Of a stretch of 64,000 nt of DNA, positions 34,612-44,014 are shown piece after piece. The notes beneath the pieces were generated by a model that saw only the letters and a list, made by a program, of their open reading frames with translations, was not told the DNA's origin and ran no database searches. Positions within the stretch are counted from its first letter, which is position 1. Every line of letters starts with the position of its first letter. Source of the DNA: an uncultured Clostridia bacterium (GTDB lineage: Bacteria; Bacillota; Clostridia; Oscillospirales; Ruminococcaceae); assembly GCA_947631995.1 (NCBI GenBank), contig CANRNT010000003.1, positions 1 to 64,000 on the forward strand, in the 5' to 3' direction. Made by a program: the position numbers and the translations under genes.

Positions 34612-36258
34612 TCAGAAATTGAAGTCATTGTCATCGGGGATAGCTGCGGTCGCTCCGTAGTCATCATAATCGAAGTCACCGAAATCGTTGAAATCGTCAT
34701 AGTCAAAATCATCGTCGTAGCCGTAGTCATCATCGTAACCGTAATCATCATAACTGCTGCCGCCTTCGATCAACGCCGAGTACAGCTCATCGCCAAGGGC
34801 GTCCTTGACGTTCTTTTGCAGCTTTTCGGGGTCTATCGTTGCCGCGTACTGTTCCATCTGCTCATCATCGGTAACGTCAAACACCTGTCCGCTCGGTATC
34901 TCAACGTCGCTCGCCTTTGTCTCGGAGCATACTACTGACATTCCGAACAGCTTTTCACCGTTCATCGAAACGCTTCCGCTTACATCGAGCTTTGAAGACG
35001 TTGACTTTGACTCGGCGGTCATGCTCATAGTCTGTCCGTCGCTGTTTATCGAGATATCAAGGCTGCCCGTAAATGCGCCCGAGTCCTCGTCAACGATCAT
35101 AAAATCGTCTATCTTGAAGCTCATGCTTGCCTCGCCGTTTATATCCATCTTCGCCGAAACATCGGTAGCTCCGTTGTCTATCTTCGCGCTGGCAGTCATA
35201 TTAACGCTCTCGTCCGTGTCCGCGGCGGAAACTGCAAGGCTCGCGCACGCAGCCTCTTCCTCAACATACCACAGCATAGAGATGGAGTCACCTTCATAAT
35301 CATACTCCAAGCCTGCAAATTCATCATCCTGATAGTATACGGTAAACGGCACGGTCTCGTCCAGATCATCAGTATCTTCAAGATCCTCTACCATTTCGTC
35401 AATGGCGTCTATGATATCCTGCTTGCTGACCTGCTGCTCATCATAGTACTGTGTGAACATATCGAGCAGCTCGTCGTCAGCCTTCAGCTTGTCGGTTACC
35501 GCAGTTATGATCTTCAGAACATCATTGCCGCTTACTATGTATTCCTTGCTGTCCAGCGTATAGCTTACGCCGTCGACCTCGCCTGTAGCCTTGCCGCTGT
35601 CGGTGCCCTGCGGAGCGTTGTTCTCTATCTCAGCAAAATACTCGTCTATCTTGCCCTCGAGCATTTCAACGTCCTCGTCGGACATTTCCTCGCCGTTCAT
35701 CGTAAGATACGGATCAACAGAAAACATCTCGGTCAAAGGGTAATAACCGATCTCTGTACCGATATCGTCCTCCATTTCGCCGACAGCCTCGTTTATCTCA
35801 TCTCCTGAAATATAGAGATAAGCCGGAGAGAGCTGTTTGCTTTTGAAGTACACATTTCCAGTCGCTTCTTCTCTGATGATATCGGCATCTATGACCTCGT
35901 CCTTGCCGTATTTTAAGCCGAGGATAGTTTCTACATCTCCGCCCTTTGCCTTTACGTCGGAGGTCAGAGTAAGATCCTCTATCTTGTCAACGCCCAACTC
36001 GTCTGCAAAGTCCTTTCCGAAGCTCAAGGTAAGCTCGCCTGAGTACGCCTTATCAGCCTGACCCGTAAACATATCCCTGAGGGTATCGGCGGTATTGCCC
36101 ACAGACTTTACTGCTATTTCAGCGCTCTCTGTGATGTTCTTAGCCTTTACCGGCTTATCGTCCATATCGCCCTCAACGCTTCCGCAGCCCGTCATCATAA
36201 CGGAAGCGGCTATCATTACAGAAGTTGTGAGAGCCAACACTTTCTTTGTAAATCTCAT
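34612..36258 (-). CDS. Lipoprotein with Asp/Tyr-rich C-terminal tail
   Basis: A 548-residue lipoprotein. The signal peptide ends in the lipobox MMTGC. The body is a long beta-rich region with alternating phrases such as GELTLSFGKDFADELG and FTGSLDISINSDGQTMSM, suggestive of a LolA/LppX-like half-barrel, but I do not recognise a named family. The last 50 residues are YDDDYGYDDDFDYDDF-type repeats, highly acidic and Tyr-rich, which could bind cations or the wall. AAGGAGG precedes ATG at 36258; the track start is 18 codons earlier. Confidence 0.8.
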   Translation of the reverse strand: MRFTKKVLALTTSVMIAASVMMTGCGSVEGDMDDKPVKAKNITESAEIAVKSVGNTADTLRDMFTGQADKAYSGELTLSFGKDFADELGVDKIEDLTLTSDVKAKGGDVETILGLKYGKDEVIDADIIREEATGNVYFKSKQLSPAYLYISGDEINEAVGEMEDDIGTEIGYYPLTEMFSVDPYLTMNGEEMSDEDVEMLEGKIDEYFAEIENNAPQGTDSGKATGEVDGVSYTLDSKEYIVSGNDVLKIITAVTDKLKADDELLDMFTQYYDEQQVSKQDIIDAIDEMVEDLEDTDDLDETVPFTVYYQDDEFAGLEYDYEGDSISMLWYVEEEAACASLAVSAADTDESVNMTASAKIDNGATDVSAKMDINGEASMSFKIDDFMIVDEDSGAFTGSLDISINSDGQTMSMTAESKSTSSKLDVSGSVSMNGEKLFGMSVVCSETKASDVEIPSGQVFDVTDDEQMEQYAATIDPEKLQKNVKDALGDELYSALIEGGSSYDDYGYDDDYGYDDDFDYDDFNDFGDFDYDDYGATAAIPDDNDFNF

Positions 36259-36329
36259 AAGAATGACCTCCTTAAAGGTATGATACTGCGGGCGCGGAAC
36301 GTCTCCGCGCACCTACAGTATTTATTAAG

Positions 36330-36358
36330 GTCATTATAACACCGCCCGCAAAGAATGT
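36330..36358 (-). promoter_or_regulatory. Consensus promoter of the lipoprotein gene
   Basis: TTGACA, 17 nt, TATAAT on the minus strand. The leader has a GCGCGGA/TCCGCGC hairpin before the ribosome site. Confidence 0.88.
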
Positions 36359-36449
36359 CAAGCATTTTTACATACACCTTGCGGACGATTTATACAATTT
36401 CAATATTTTTAACAAAATATCGGGCGTGCTATTAGATAAATCGCTCGTT

Positions 36450-37307
36450 TTACAGCGCCGCGAAAGTATATCCCTGCTCCGTAAGCCTGTCTATCACATC
36501 GCCCAGTATCTCGGCATTCGTCTGCGATACCGAGTGCAGCAGGTATACAGCGCCGCCGTGTGCCGCCGAAACTATCTTCTCCATAGCCTGTGCAAGGTCG
36601 GGCTGCTTGTTGACGTCCCAGTCAGCATATGCGAAGCTCCAAAGCACCGTTTCATAGCCGCACTCTTTGGTATACTCCAGCGAAGCCTCCGAAAACTCCC
36701 CCATAGGCGGACGAAACAGCTTCATCTCATAGCCGTAGTGTTCTTTCACATACTCGTGCAGAGAGTTTATCTCGTCGAAGCATTCTGCCTGTGACAGGTC
36801 GGGCATTGAGTAATGCGACATCGAGTGATTGCCTACCGTATGTCCCTCGTCTATCATGCGCTTTACAAGCTCCTCGTTGCGCTTCGCGTAATCGCCTACC
36901 ACAAAGAACGTCGCTTTTACGCCCTTTTCTTTCAGCGTATCCAGTATGGCTGCGGTGTAGCCGTTCTCGTACCCTTGGTCGAACGTCAGGTATATCACCT
37001 TTTCGTCTGTTTCCTTCAGCGCATACGCTCCGTACTGCGAGTACACCGCGTTAAAGTCCGTCGCCCCGACGGGTCTGTTCTCGCCGTCAACTATTACACC
37101 CTGACCATAGCCGTGCTTCTCTGTGCTCAACCCCACATTGTTGACATTCTCTAAAAAGTCCATAGCTCCGCTGACATAGCTTTCAGCCGCCTGAATATAT
37201 TTCTCACAGCTTTCGTTCCATATCCCTGCACTCTTCGCCGCTCCTGCCGTCATACCTGCAAGCGCCGCCGCTCCAACTATCGCCAAAGCGCTCCTTATTA
37301 TCTTCAT
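36450..37307 (-). CDS. pdaA: PdaA-like polysaccharide deacetylase
   Basis: A 285-residue NodB-fold enzyme with an N-terminal signal or membrane segment. VIYLTFDQGYENGYT is the PdaA variant of the first metal motif, TVGNHSMSHYSM gives the His pair and LFRPPMGEFSE the third motif. PdaA removes acetyl groups so that muramic delta-lactam forms in the spore cortex. This suggests a sporulating relative, though vegetative homologues exist. AAAGGAG lies before ATG at 37307. Confidence 0.85.
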   Translation of the reverse strand: MKIIRSALAIVGAAALAGMTAGAAKSAGIWNESCEKYIQAAESYVSGAMDFLENVNNVGLSTEKHGYGQGVIVDGENRPVGATDFNAVYSQYGAYALKETDEKVIYLTFDQGYENGYTAAILDTLKEKGVKATFFVVGDYAKRNEELVKRMIDEGHTVGNHSMSHYSMPDLSQAECFDEINSLHEYVKEHYGYEMKLFRPPMGEFSEASLEYTKECGYETVLWSFAYADWDVNKQPDLAQAMEKIVSAAHGGAVYLLHSVSQTNAEILGDVIDRLTEQGYTFAAL

Positions 37308-37383
37308 TTTCAAAACTCCTTTCAAACGCCGTTTTAAATAGTATTTACCGCAGTCGCGAAAATATTAACGTCACGCAAAAAAA

Positions 37384-37410
37384 GGCCGCATACCCCAATG
37401 GTACACGGTC
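37384..37410 (-). terminator. Terminator after IreB
   Basis: CCGTGTACC pairs with GGGTATGCGG (minus), then TTTTTTT. A clean intrinsic terminator. Confidence 0.88.
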
Positions 37411-37430
37411 TGTATACTTTCCGTTTATTC

Positions 37431-37676
37431 TCAATTGTTCAGATAAGACTTTACAAGCGCCTGCAAAAGGTCGTCGCGGTCAATATGGCGGACAAGGCTC
37501 CTTGCATTGTTGTAAGTGGTTATGTATGTCGGGTCCTCCGACAGTATATAACCAACTATCTGATTTATCGGGTTGTAGCCCTTTTCCTTGAGTGCGTCAT
37601 AGATAATAGTCAGCTTTTTCTTCAGCTCGGCTTCCTTATCGTCGCTCACGGAAAATGTCATAGTCTGTTCATGCAC
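37431..37676 (-). CDS. ireB: IreB family regulatory phosphoprotein
   Basis: An 81-residue UPF0297 protein: TMTFSVSDDKEAELKK, YNPINQIVGYILSEDPTYIT and ARSLVRHIDRDDLLQ. In enterococci IreB is phosphorylated by the IreK kinase and modulates cephalosporin resistance. GTG start with GGAGGG 8 nt upstream. In most Firmicutes ireB sits beside ruvX and a DUF1292 gene; here it stands alone between its promoter and a terminator. Confidence 0.92.
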   Translation of the reverse strand: MHEQTMTFSVSDDKEAELKKKLTIIYDALKEKGYNPINQIVGYILSEDPTYITTYNNARSLVRHIDRDDLLQALVKSYLNN

Positions 37677-37725
37677 GGTGTTCGCCCTCCTTTGTCAAAG
37701 CGTTTCAAGATAAATTCCTATTTAT

Positions 37726-37754
37726 ATTATAGACTATTTTTAATTAAATAACAA
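37726..37754 (-). promoter_or_regulatory. Probable promoter of ireB
   Basis: TTGTTA, 17 nt, TATAAT on the minus strand. Confidence 0.65.
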
Positions 37755-37835
37755 GACCTTTTGAAAAATTTTTGCAAGTTGTATATTTTGAATCTGATAA
37801 TTTTTGCTATATGCACAAATTTCAGGCAGACAAAA

Positions 37836-40250
37836 CTACTCTCTTATCTTTGCGCCAAGCTCGCCGAGCGCTTTCAGCACCTTTTTCATAGCCGCGTCAG
37901 CCTGCTCGTCGGTAAGCGTGCCCTCGTGCGAACGCATTACTATCGAGTACGAAACCGACTTCTTTCCGTCCTCTACTTGCTTGCCCTTGTATACGTCAAA
38001 CAGTTTCACGCTCTCCAGTATCTTGCCCACGGCATTTTTTATAGCCTTTTCAAGACTTGCAACGGGTATGCCGTCGTCACAGACTACCGAAACATCGCGC
38101 GTTACGGCAGGGAACTTAGGCAGCGGCTTGTAAACTCTTTCAGCCGTTGACATATCCATTACCCTGTCAAGGTCTATCTTCGCCGCATAACAGCGCGTGC
38201 CAATGCCGTAATTTTCGCAGCACTTAAAGCTGAGCTCGCCGAAAATGCCTATCGCCTCGCCGTCTTTCTTTGCAACTGCCACTCTGCCCGGGTGGAAAGC
38301 CGAGACCTCGTCAAAACCGCAGCCGACTGTTGCAGCCTCGTACTCAACATCAAAGCAGCCTACCCTGTCAAGCAGCGTTTCTACCGCGCCCTTCAGAGTG
38401 AAGAAATCGTCGCTTCCGTCAGCATTATAGAAACCTATCGTCAGGCGCGGCGGCTCGCTCGGCAGCTCCTCCCCCTCAACGGGTATATACTCGTTGCCCA
38501 GCTCGAACAGATACGCGCACGCATTGCGGTTGCTGTAGTTTTTCGAGAGTATCTCGCACATAGAGGGCAGCGCGGTCGTGCGCATAATGCTGGTGTCCTC
38601 GCCGAGAGGATTTGTAATAGTAACCGCCTTGCGCAGCTTGCTGTCCGTCGGCAGGCATATCTTGTCAAGGTACTTGGGCGATATGAACGAGTAAGTCGTT
38701 ATCTCGTTGTAGCCAAGCGCCGTCATTACCCTCTTTACTTCCCTTTCAAACTTGTGCTTCGGGGTAAGCATAGCCTGCGCCGTGCCCCTTATCACCTGAG
38801 AAGGTATGTTGTTGTAGCCGTAAAGACGCGCAACCTCCTCGGCAATGTCGCTCATGTTCTCTATGTCTATACGGTAATAAGGCGCGTAAGCTCTGCCGTC
38901 TTTCACCGTAAATTCAAGCTTTTCAAGATACTTTATCATGTCTGCTTCTGCTATATCCGTGCCGAGGAACGCGTTTATCTTCTTCGCGTCGAAAGGCGCG
39001 CTTGCAGGGGTGTGGTCGGAGCAGTCGCAGTCAATTATCTCTTTGAGCGGCTCGCCTGCTTTCAGTATCTCAACAAGCTGCAAAGCTCTCATCAGCGCTG
39101 GAACGCATTGCTGCGCGTTCAGACCCTTTTCAAATCTCGCCGAAGCGTCCGTGCGCATACCGAGCTTTTTGGCAGTCGTGCGGACGGAAGCGCCGTCAAA
39201 GCAAGCAGACTCAAATACAACAGTCACCGTGTCGTCCATGATACCGCTGTATTCGCCGCCCATAACGCCTGCAACAGCCGCAGGTTTTTCAGCATCAGCA
39301 ATTACCAGCATTTCCTCTGAAAGCGTCCTTTCAACGCCGTCAAGAGTCATAATGCTCTCGCCCTTTTGCGCGTGACGAATATTTATCTCTCCGCCCTTGA
39401 CATAGCGCAGGTCAAACGCGTGCATAGGGTGACCGTACTCCAGCATAACATAGTTTGTTATGTCAACAAGATTGTTTATAGGTCTAACGCCGCTCGCCCT
39501 CAGTCTTTCTCTCATCCACCGCGGCGACGGCTCTATCTTTACGTTTTTAACAATGCCTGCCATGTATCTTGAACACAGCTTCGGGTCGTGTATCTGCACT
39601 TTCAGATAGTCAGCAATCTTGCCGTCAATGCCGTTGAATACGGGCTCTTTTATATCGAGCTTTTTGTCAAACGTCGCGGCAGTTTCCCTCGCAAGACCTA
39701 TCACTGACATGCAGTCGGGACGGTTCGAGGTTATCTCAAACTCCACCTGCGTGTCGTCAAAGCCTATCGCCTTGCGAATGTCCGTGCCCACAGTCCTGTC
39801 GCAGTCCTCGCCGAGAATGAAAATACCGTCCTCGATAGCATACGGAAAATCGTGCACCGTAAGCCCAAGCTCACTTAGCGAACACAGCATACCGTTCGAC
39901 GCCACGCCGCGCAGTTTGCCGTTTGTTATTTTCACCTGCTTGCCCTCGTGCAGTACGGTCGATTTGTGCTTTGCAACAGGCACATAGTCGCCGACGTTTA
40001 CATTCTGCGCGCCGGTAACTATCTGCAAAGGCTCGCCCTCGCCAACGTCTACCATAGTAATGAACATATGGTCGGAGTCGGGGTGCCGCTCTGTGGACAG
40101 CACTTTTCCCACAACAACGTTGGAGATAAAGTCGCCCTCTTCTCCGTACCTCTCCACCTTCGAGCCCGATATAGTCAGCCCCGAAACAAATTCTTTTATC
40201 GGCATATCGCAGTCAACATAGTCTGCCAGCCACCTCATTGAAAGATCCAT
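37836..40250 (-). CDS. pheT: Phenylalanyl-tRNA synthetase beta subunit
   Basis: An 804-residue subunit with the full domain set: N-terminal MRWLADYVDCD, tRNA-binding EMAP-like domain (about 40-150), B3/B4 editing domain, B5, the catalytic-like core and a C-terminal ferredoxin-fold anticodon domain (PKFPAVTRDVSVVCD). It pairs with PheS. Length is normal. A 196-residue unrelated gene separates it from pheS, with a 220-nt spacer holding simple ATTCACT repeats. Confidence 0.97.
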   Translation of the reverse strand: MDLSMRWLADYVDCDMPIKEFVSGLTISGSKVERYGEEGDFISNVVVGKVLSTERHPDSDHMFITMVDVGEGEPLQIVTGAQNVNVGDYVPVAKHKSTVLHEGKQVKITNGKLRGVASNGMLCSLSELGLTVHDFPYAIEDGIFILGEDCDRTVGTDIRKAIGFDDTQVEFEITSNRPDCMSVIGLARETAATFDKKLDIKEPVFNGIDGKIADYLKVQIHDPKLCSRYMAGIVKNVKIEPSPRWMRERLRASGVRPINNLVDITNYVMLEYGHPMHAFDLRYVKGGEINIRHAQKGESIMTLDGVERTLSEEMLVIADAEKPAAVAGVMGGEYSGIMDDTVTVVFESACFDGASVRTTAKKLGMRTDASARFEKGLNAQQCVPALMRALQLVEILKAGEPLKEIIDCDCSDHTPASAPFDAKKINAFLGTDIAEADMIKYLEKLEFTVKDGRAYAPYYRIDIENMSDIAEEVARLYGYNNIPSQVIRGTAQAMLTPKHKFEREVKRVMTALGYNEITTYSFISPKYLDKICLPTDSKLRKAVTITNPLGEDTSIMRTTALPSMCEILSKNYSNRNACAYLFELGNEYIPVEGEELPSEPPRLTIGFYNADGSDDFFTLKGAVETLLDRVGCFDVEYEAATVGCGFDEVSAFHPGRVAVAKKDGEAIGIFGELSFKCCENYGIGTRCYAAKIDLDRVMDMSTAERVYKPLPKFPAVTRDVSVVCDDGIPVASLEKAIKNAVGKILESVKLFDVYKGKQVEDGKKSVSYSIVMRSHEGTLTDEQADAAMKKVLKALGELGAKIRE

Positions 40251-40470
40251 CTTAATGTTTCCTCCCGTTTTAACTTTTCATTACGCATTGACCCGTCAAG
40301 CGACTATGCGTGCAAAAAATCCACCAAACTATTTCCAAGTATTTAAATACGCGGCGCAAGCCGCACCTTTTCTATTAACTATTCACTACACGTTGACCTC
40401 CGCAAGCTTCGGTCAAGTGCCGAAGAACCCTCTTTGAGGCTTCTTCCCATTCACTATTCACTATTCACTA

Positions 40471-41061
40471 CTACCGTCTTTGCTCTTGCTCCCATTTTTC
40501 CTGCCGTTTGGCGTTCAGCATATCATCGAACATATACTTGTAGTCTAAGTAGTCTTTCCACTTTTTAACGTAGAACCTGTACTTGTTGTCCTCCTCGTCG
40601 GTAAGGTCTATCCATACAGAATCCTGTATCCCGTTCGTGCTGTGTATAGTAGGCTGAAGCTTTTGTATATCAAGATACTTTATCAAAAGCCTCGCCTTGG
40701 GAATGTACAAATAATCGCTCAAAAAGTAGAATGTCTTGAACATAAAGTCCGCCTGCGAAAGCTCGTATTCCAGCCGCTCGTATTCTTCGGGCGAAATGGC
40801 GTTCGCTTTATCAAGCCGCTTCTGAATAGCCTTGCTTGCTTTCTTCACCCATTTTCTAGCAAACCACGCATAAATTGCGACCGCCGCTAAACCTATCACC
40901 GCGCCTATTATCATGCTCGCCTCGGTCAGAAACATCGCAAGCACTATCGACCACACAGCAAAGAATATCAATATACCCAATAACGCGTAGCCTGTTATCT
41001 TGCCCACAGGCTTTTTGCCCTTCGTCAGGCACTTGTATATAGAACTGTCTTTTAACTCCAT
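40471..41061 (-). CDS. Membrane protein lying between pheS and pheT, unknown function
   Basis: A 196-residue protein: short polar N-terminus, two hydrophobic helices near 24-70, and a charged helical C-terminal region ending KRQEKWEQEQRR. The family is not recognised. It starts 10 nt after the pheS stop, so it is co-transcribed. pheS and pheT are adjacent in almost all bacteria, so this is an insertion into a conserved operon. The 220-nt spacer after it carries ATTCACTATTCAC repeats shared with the 50-51 kb repeat block. Confidence 0.7.
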   Translation of the reverse strand: MELKDSSIYKCLTKGKKPVGKITGYALLGILIFFAVWSIVLAMFLTEASMIIGAVIGLAAVAIYAWFARKWVKKASKAIQKRLDKANAISPEEYERLEYELSQADFMFKTFYFLSDYLYIPKARLLIKYLDIQKLQPTIHSTNGIQDSVWIDLTDEEDNKYRFYVKKWKDYLDYKYMFDDMLNAKRQEKWEQEQRR

Positions 41062-41071
41062 AACTGCCTCA

Positions 41072-42097
41072 TCAGAACTGATCCAAAAATCTTACGTCGT
41101 TTTCGTAGAGCATTCTCATGTCTTTTATCTGGAAATTGCCCATAGCAAGCCTTTCAAGACCTATACCGAACGCGAAACCGCTGTATATCTCGGGGTCGAT
41201 TCCGCAGTTTTCAAGCACCTTCGGGTGTACCATGCCTGCGCCCAAAAGCTCGATGTATCCCTCGTTTTTGCACATAGGACAGCCTGCGCCGTGGCAGTTG
41301 TAGCACATAAGGTCAACCTCGGCTGACGGCTCTGTGTACGGGAAGTGGTGCGGTCTTAAACGAATTTTAGTGTCCTCGCCGTATATGCGTTTCATCAAAA
41401 GCTCCAGCGTGCCTTTCAGGTCAGCCATGGTAACGCCCTTGTCGATGACAAGTCCCTCAACCTGGTGAAACAGCGGCGAGTGTGTCGCGTCTATCGTGTC
41501 CGAGCGGTAAACCCTGCCCGGAGATATTATCCTTATCGGCGGCTTGTTTTTCTCCATAACGCGCACCTGCACCGACGACGTCTGTGTCCTCAGCAGAACG
41601 CTGTCGCTGATGTAGAATGTGTCCTGCGTGTCACGCGCAGGGTGGTGCGGCGGCATATTCAGCGCCTCAAAGCAGTAGTAGTCCTTCTCGACCTCCGGGC
41701 CCTCAACTATCTCAAAGCCCATGCCGAGGAATATCTCCTCCACCTGCTCCAAGGTCTTGTTAAGCGGGTGAAGCTTGCCCACGCGCGGCGCTTTTCCGGG
41801 CATGGTAACGTCGATAGTTTCTTCCTTGACGCGCTTTGCCTCCAGAAGTTCTTTCAGCTGCGCGCCCCTTTCAGAAACGGCGCTTTCAATGTCAGCCCTC
41901 ACCTTGTTTGCCAGCTGACCCATTACAGGGCGCTCCTCAGCCGAAAGTCCGCCCATTTGTTTGAGTATCGCGGTAAGCTCGCCTTTTTTGCCTAAGAATT
42001 TAACTCTCACATCTTCAAGAGTCTTGCCGTCAGCGGCAGCCTCCAAAGCCTCTTTCGCGGCGCTTTCTATCTTTTCCAGATCTTCTCTCATGCCCAT
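41072..42097 (-). CDS. pheS: Phenylalanyl-tRNA synthetase alpha subunit
   Basis: A 341-residue class II synthetase subunit. An N-terminal coiled coil (1-90) precedes the catalytic domain with ARDTQDTFYI, RVYRSDTIDATHSPLFHQVEG (motif 2) and the C-terminal GFAFGIGLERLAM (motif 3). No T-box motif is visible in the 348-nt upstream gap, which is occupied by a repeat element. Confidence 0.97.
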   Translation of the reverse strand: MGMREDLEKIESAAKEALEAAADGKTLEDVRVKFLGKKGELTAILKQMGGLSAEERPVMGQLANKVRADIESAVSERGAQLKELLEAKRVKEETIDVTMPGKAPRVGKLHPLNKTLEQVEEIFLGMGFEIVEGPEVEKDYYCFEALNMPPHHPARDTQDTFYISDSVLLRTQTSSVQVRVMEKNKPPIRIISPGRVYRSDTIDATHSPLFHQVEGLVIDKGVTMADLKGTLELLMKRIYGEDTKIRLRPHHFPYTEPSAEVDLMCYNCHGAGCPMCKNEGYIELLGAGMVHPKVLENCGIDPEIYSGFAFGIGLERLAMGNFQIKDMRMLYENDVRFLDQF

Positions 42098-42155
42098 TGT
42101 CTATCCCTCTTATCTTAAAAATATTTTCTTTATATAAATCCGAATTTGTCTGCTA

Positions 42156-42395
42156 TACCTGTTTTTCTTTTGGGGAAAACCTTTCTGAAGAAAGGCTTTT
42201 CCCCATACCCCTTTCCAAAGACTTTTATATTGTTTTTGGCGAGGGGTAATTTGTTTTTATAATCTGCTATATACCATAAATCCTGCGTGTTTTATACAGT
42301 AAAATTACCCCTCGCCAAAAATATATGAGTTTTAGTGAGGGGGCTTGGGGGAAGACCCTTTTCCAAAAGGGTCTCCCCCAATAGCAGAGCAGATA
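42156..42395. repeat. Interspersed element with internal inverted repeats, copy A
   Basis: This element fills most of the 348-nt gap between pheS and cpsB and recurs inverted at 45541-45820. It opens TACCTGTTTTTCTTTTGGGG and ends GCAGAGCAGATA. Internal GGCGAGGGGTAAT and ATTACCCCTCGCC face each other about 70 nt apart, and GGGGGAAGACCC pairs with GGGTCTCCCCC. It has no ORF and resembles a miniature inverted-repeat or structured RNA element. Confidence 0.85.
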
Positions 42396-42424
42396 TAGCA
42401 GATAAATCCTGATTTATCTTAATA

Positions 42425-42442
42425 GCCCTCTTTTTAGAGGGC
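42425..42442. terminator. Possible terminator near cpsB end
   Basis: GCCCTCT pairs with AGAGGGC, four nt loop. The T-run is better on the plus strand (GTTTTATATTT) than on the minus strand, where cpsB ends. Confidence 0.4.
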
Positions 42443-42445
42443 GTT

Positions 42446-43171
42446 TTATATTTCAAGTATCTCGTCGATATCGCAGTTTTCTGCAATCATCTCCGAAGTT
42501 CTTATCAGCCTTTCAAAAAGCTCTCTCGGGAGCTTTCTTTTAAGTATCGAAACGCCCTCGTCCATAAGAGCGTAACCGCGTTCTATCCTGTGGTAATCGG
42601 TACCCAGAGCCTGAACGCAGCCGTTTTTTATAAAATTCATACAGCGGCGGCGTTCGCTCATTTTCCTGAGCGAAGTACAGTTTATCTGTCCCAGAACATT
42701 CTCACCTGCCATAAGCTCCGCCACCTCGTCCTCCGTATTTGCGACGAGATATCTTTCCAGATGTGCTATCAGCACCTTTACCCCGCTCATATCGGCAATA
42801 TCGTTCACGCCGTCGTAGATATTCTGTGAGAAGTGTATATAGGGCATTTCCAGCAGAACGAAATCCGTTCCCTCAAGCTTGAGCTTTTCCAGCACGTCCC
42901 TTGTCAGCATACTTCTTGACATAAGCACCTCCGCGCCCATTTTCAGCTTTGGGTGGTTGGGCTTCAAGTGCGTGACCAACCTGCCGTAAGCCTGCTGTCG
43001 CGCGCGGATAAAATCCTCTGCCGACTGTTTATGCGGATAGAAATGCGGAGTACAGTACACCACGTCAACGCCCGTTTTGGACATCATATCGAGTATCTGC
43101 ACGCTTTCCTCAACGTTCTTTGCTCCGTCGTCAATGCCCGGTAAAATGTGTGAATGAAAATCAACTAACAA
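42446..43171 (-). CDS. CpsB/YwqE-type PHP-domain tyrosine phosphatase
   Basis: A 241-residue metal-dependent phosphatase. VDFHSHILPGIDDGAKN is the first metal motif, YCTPHFYP the second, LIAHLERY the third, and ALGTDYHRI the fourth. It dephosphorylates the partner bacterial tyrosine kinase and so controls capsule or exopolysaccharide length. Start codon TTG at 43171, with GGGGG upstream. It lies 15 nt after the kinase gene. Confidence 0.9.
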   Translation of the reverse strand: MLVDFHSHILPGIDDGAKNVEESVQILDMMSKTGVDVVYCTPHFYPHKQSAEDFIRARQQAYGRLVTHLKPNHPKLKMGAEVLMSRSMLTRDVLEKLKLEGTDFVLLEMPYIHFSQNIYDGVNDIADMSGVKVLIAHLERYLVANTEDEVAELMAGENVLGQINCTSLRKMSERRRCMNFIKNGCVQALGTDYHRIERGYALMDEGVSILKRKLPRELFERLIRTSEMIAENCDIDEILEI

Positions 43172-43186
43172 TTCTATTCGCCCCCG

Positions 43187-44002
43187 TCAGGCATCCTTGC
43201 TGTCGCTTTCCCCGTAATAATCGCCGTACTTATATGCGCTGCTATACTTTCCGTACTTACCGTACCTGCCGTATTTGCCGTAATATCCTCCTCTTCCGGA
43301 AGCACGGCATACCGTCTTGATAAATCCGAGCATCTTTCCGTTTGCCATATTTATCTGCGACAGCGCCTGCTGCACGTCGGCATATTTCGTATAATTATCT
43401 CTTAAAACAAGTATAAAGCCCGCCGACATCGGTGCAAGCAAAAGCGCGTCAGAAACGACATTTACCGGCGGCATATCCACGAATATATAATCGTAGTGCG
43501 AGCCGAGTATTTCAAGGAGCTGCTTCATATTGTCGCTTCCCAAAAGCTCAACGGGGTTCGGGGGGATAGGGCCTGCCGTGATAACGTCGAGATTATCCCT
43601 GATGTTGCTGTGGATAGCCTCCGCTACGGTACACATACCGCCCAGCACCATGGAAAGACCCGTATTTTTATCCAGCTTGAACAGCTTGTTTACGAACGGC
43701 TTTCTCATATCGCCGTCTATCAGCAGCACCTTAGCGCCAGTCATGGCGAAGGTTATCGCGAGGTTTACCGTAGTAGTCGTCTTTGCCTCGGAGGGGTTGG
43801 ACGAGGTAACGGTTATCACCTTTTTAGGGCTGGAAGCCAGCGAGAACATTATATTCGTTCTTGCTAATTTGTATGCCTCCGTTATAACGAACTTTGTATT
43901 GTCGCCGAGAATATGCTTTCTGGCGACATGTATAGAAGTTCTTAAAGGATCGTCGCTACTTTTCTTGTTTGGTTTTCTTCCTGTGTTCATCAATGTGCTC
44001 AT
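43187..44002 (-). CDS. CpsD/YwqD-type bacterial tyrosine kinase
   Basis: A 271-residue BY-kinase. The Walker A region reads SNPSEAKTTTT, where most members have GEGKS/T, so a Gly is replaced by Ala. Walker A' VLLIDGDMRKP and Walker B YIFVDMPP are intact. The C-terminus is a Tyr/Gly/Lys-rich cluster (GKYGRYGKYGKYSSAYKYG) holding around ten tyrosines, the normal autophosphorylation tail. With CpsC it regulates polysaccharide export. Good ribosome site AAGGAGCGG. Confidence 0.9.
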   Translation of the reverse strand: MSTLMNTGRKPNKKSSDDPLRTSIHVARKHILGDNTKFVITEAYKLARTNIMFSLASSPKKVITVTSSNPSEAKTTTTVNLAITFAMTGAKVLLIDGDMRKPFVNKLFKLDKNTGLSMVLGGMCTVAEAIHSNIRDNLDVITAGPIPPNPVELLGSDNMKQLLEILGSHYDYIFVDMPPVNVVSDALLLAPMSAGFILVLRDNYTKYADVQQALSQINMANGKMLGFIKTVCRASGRGGYYGKYGRYGKYGKYSSAYKYGDYYGESDSKDA

Positions 44003-44014
44003 ATATGCCGCTCC

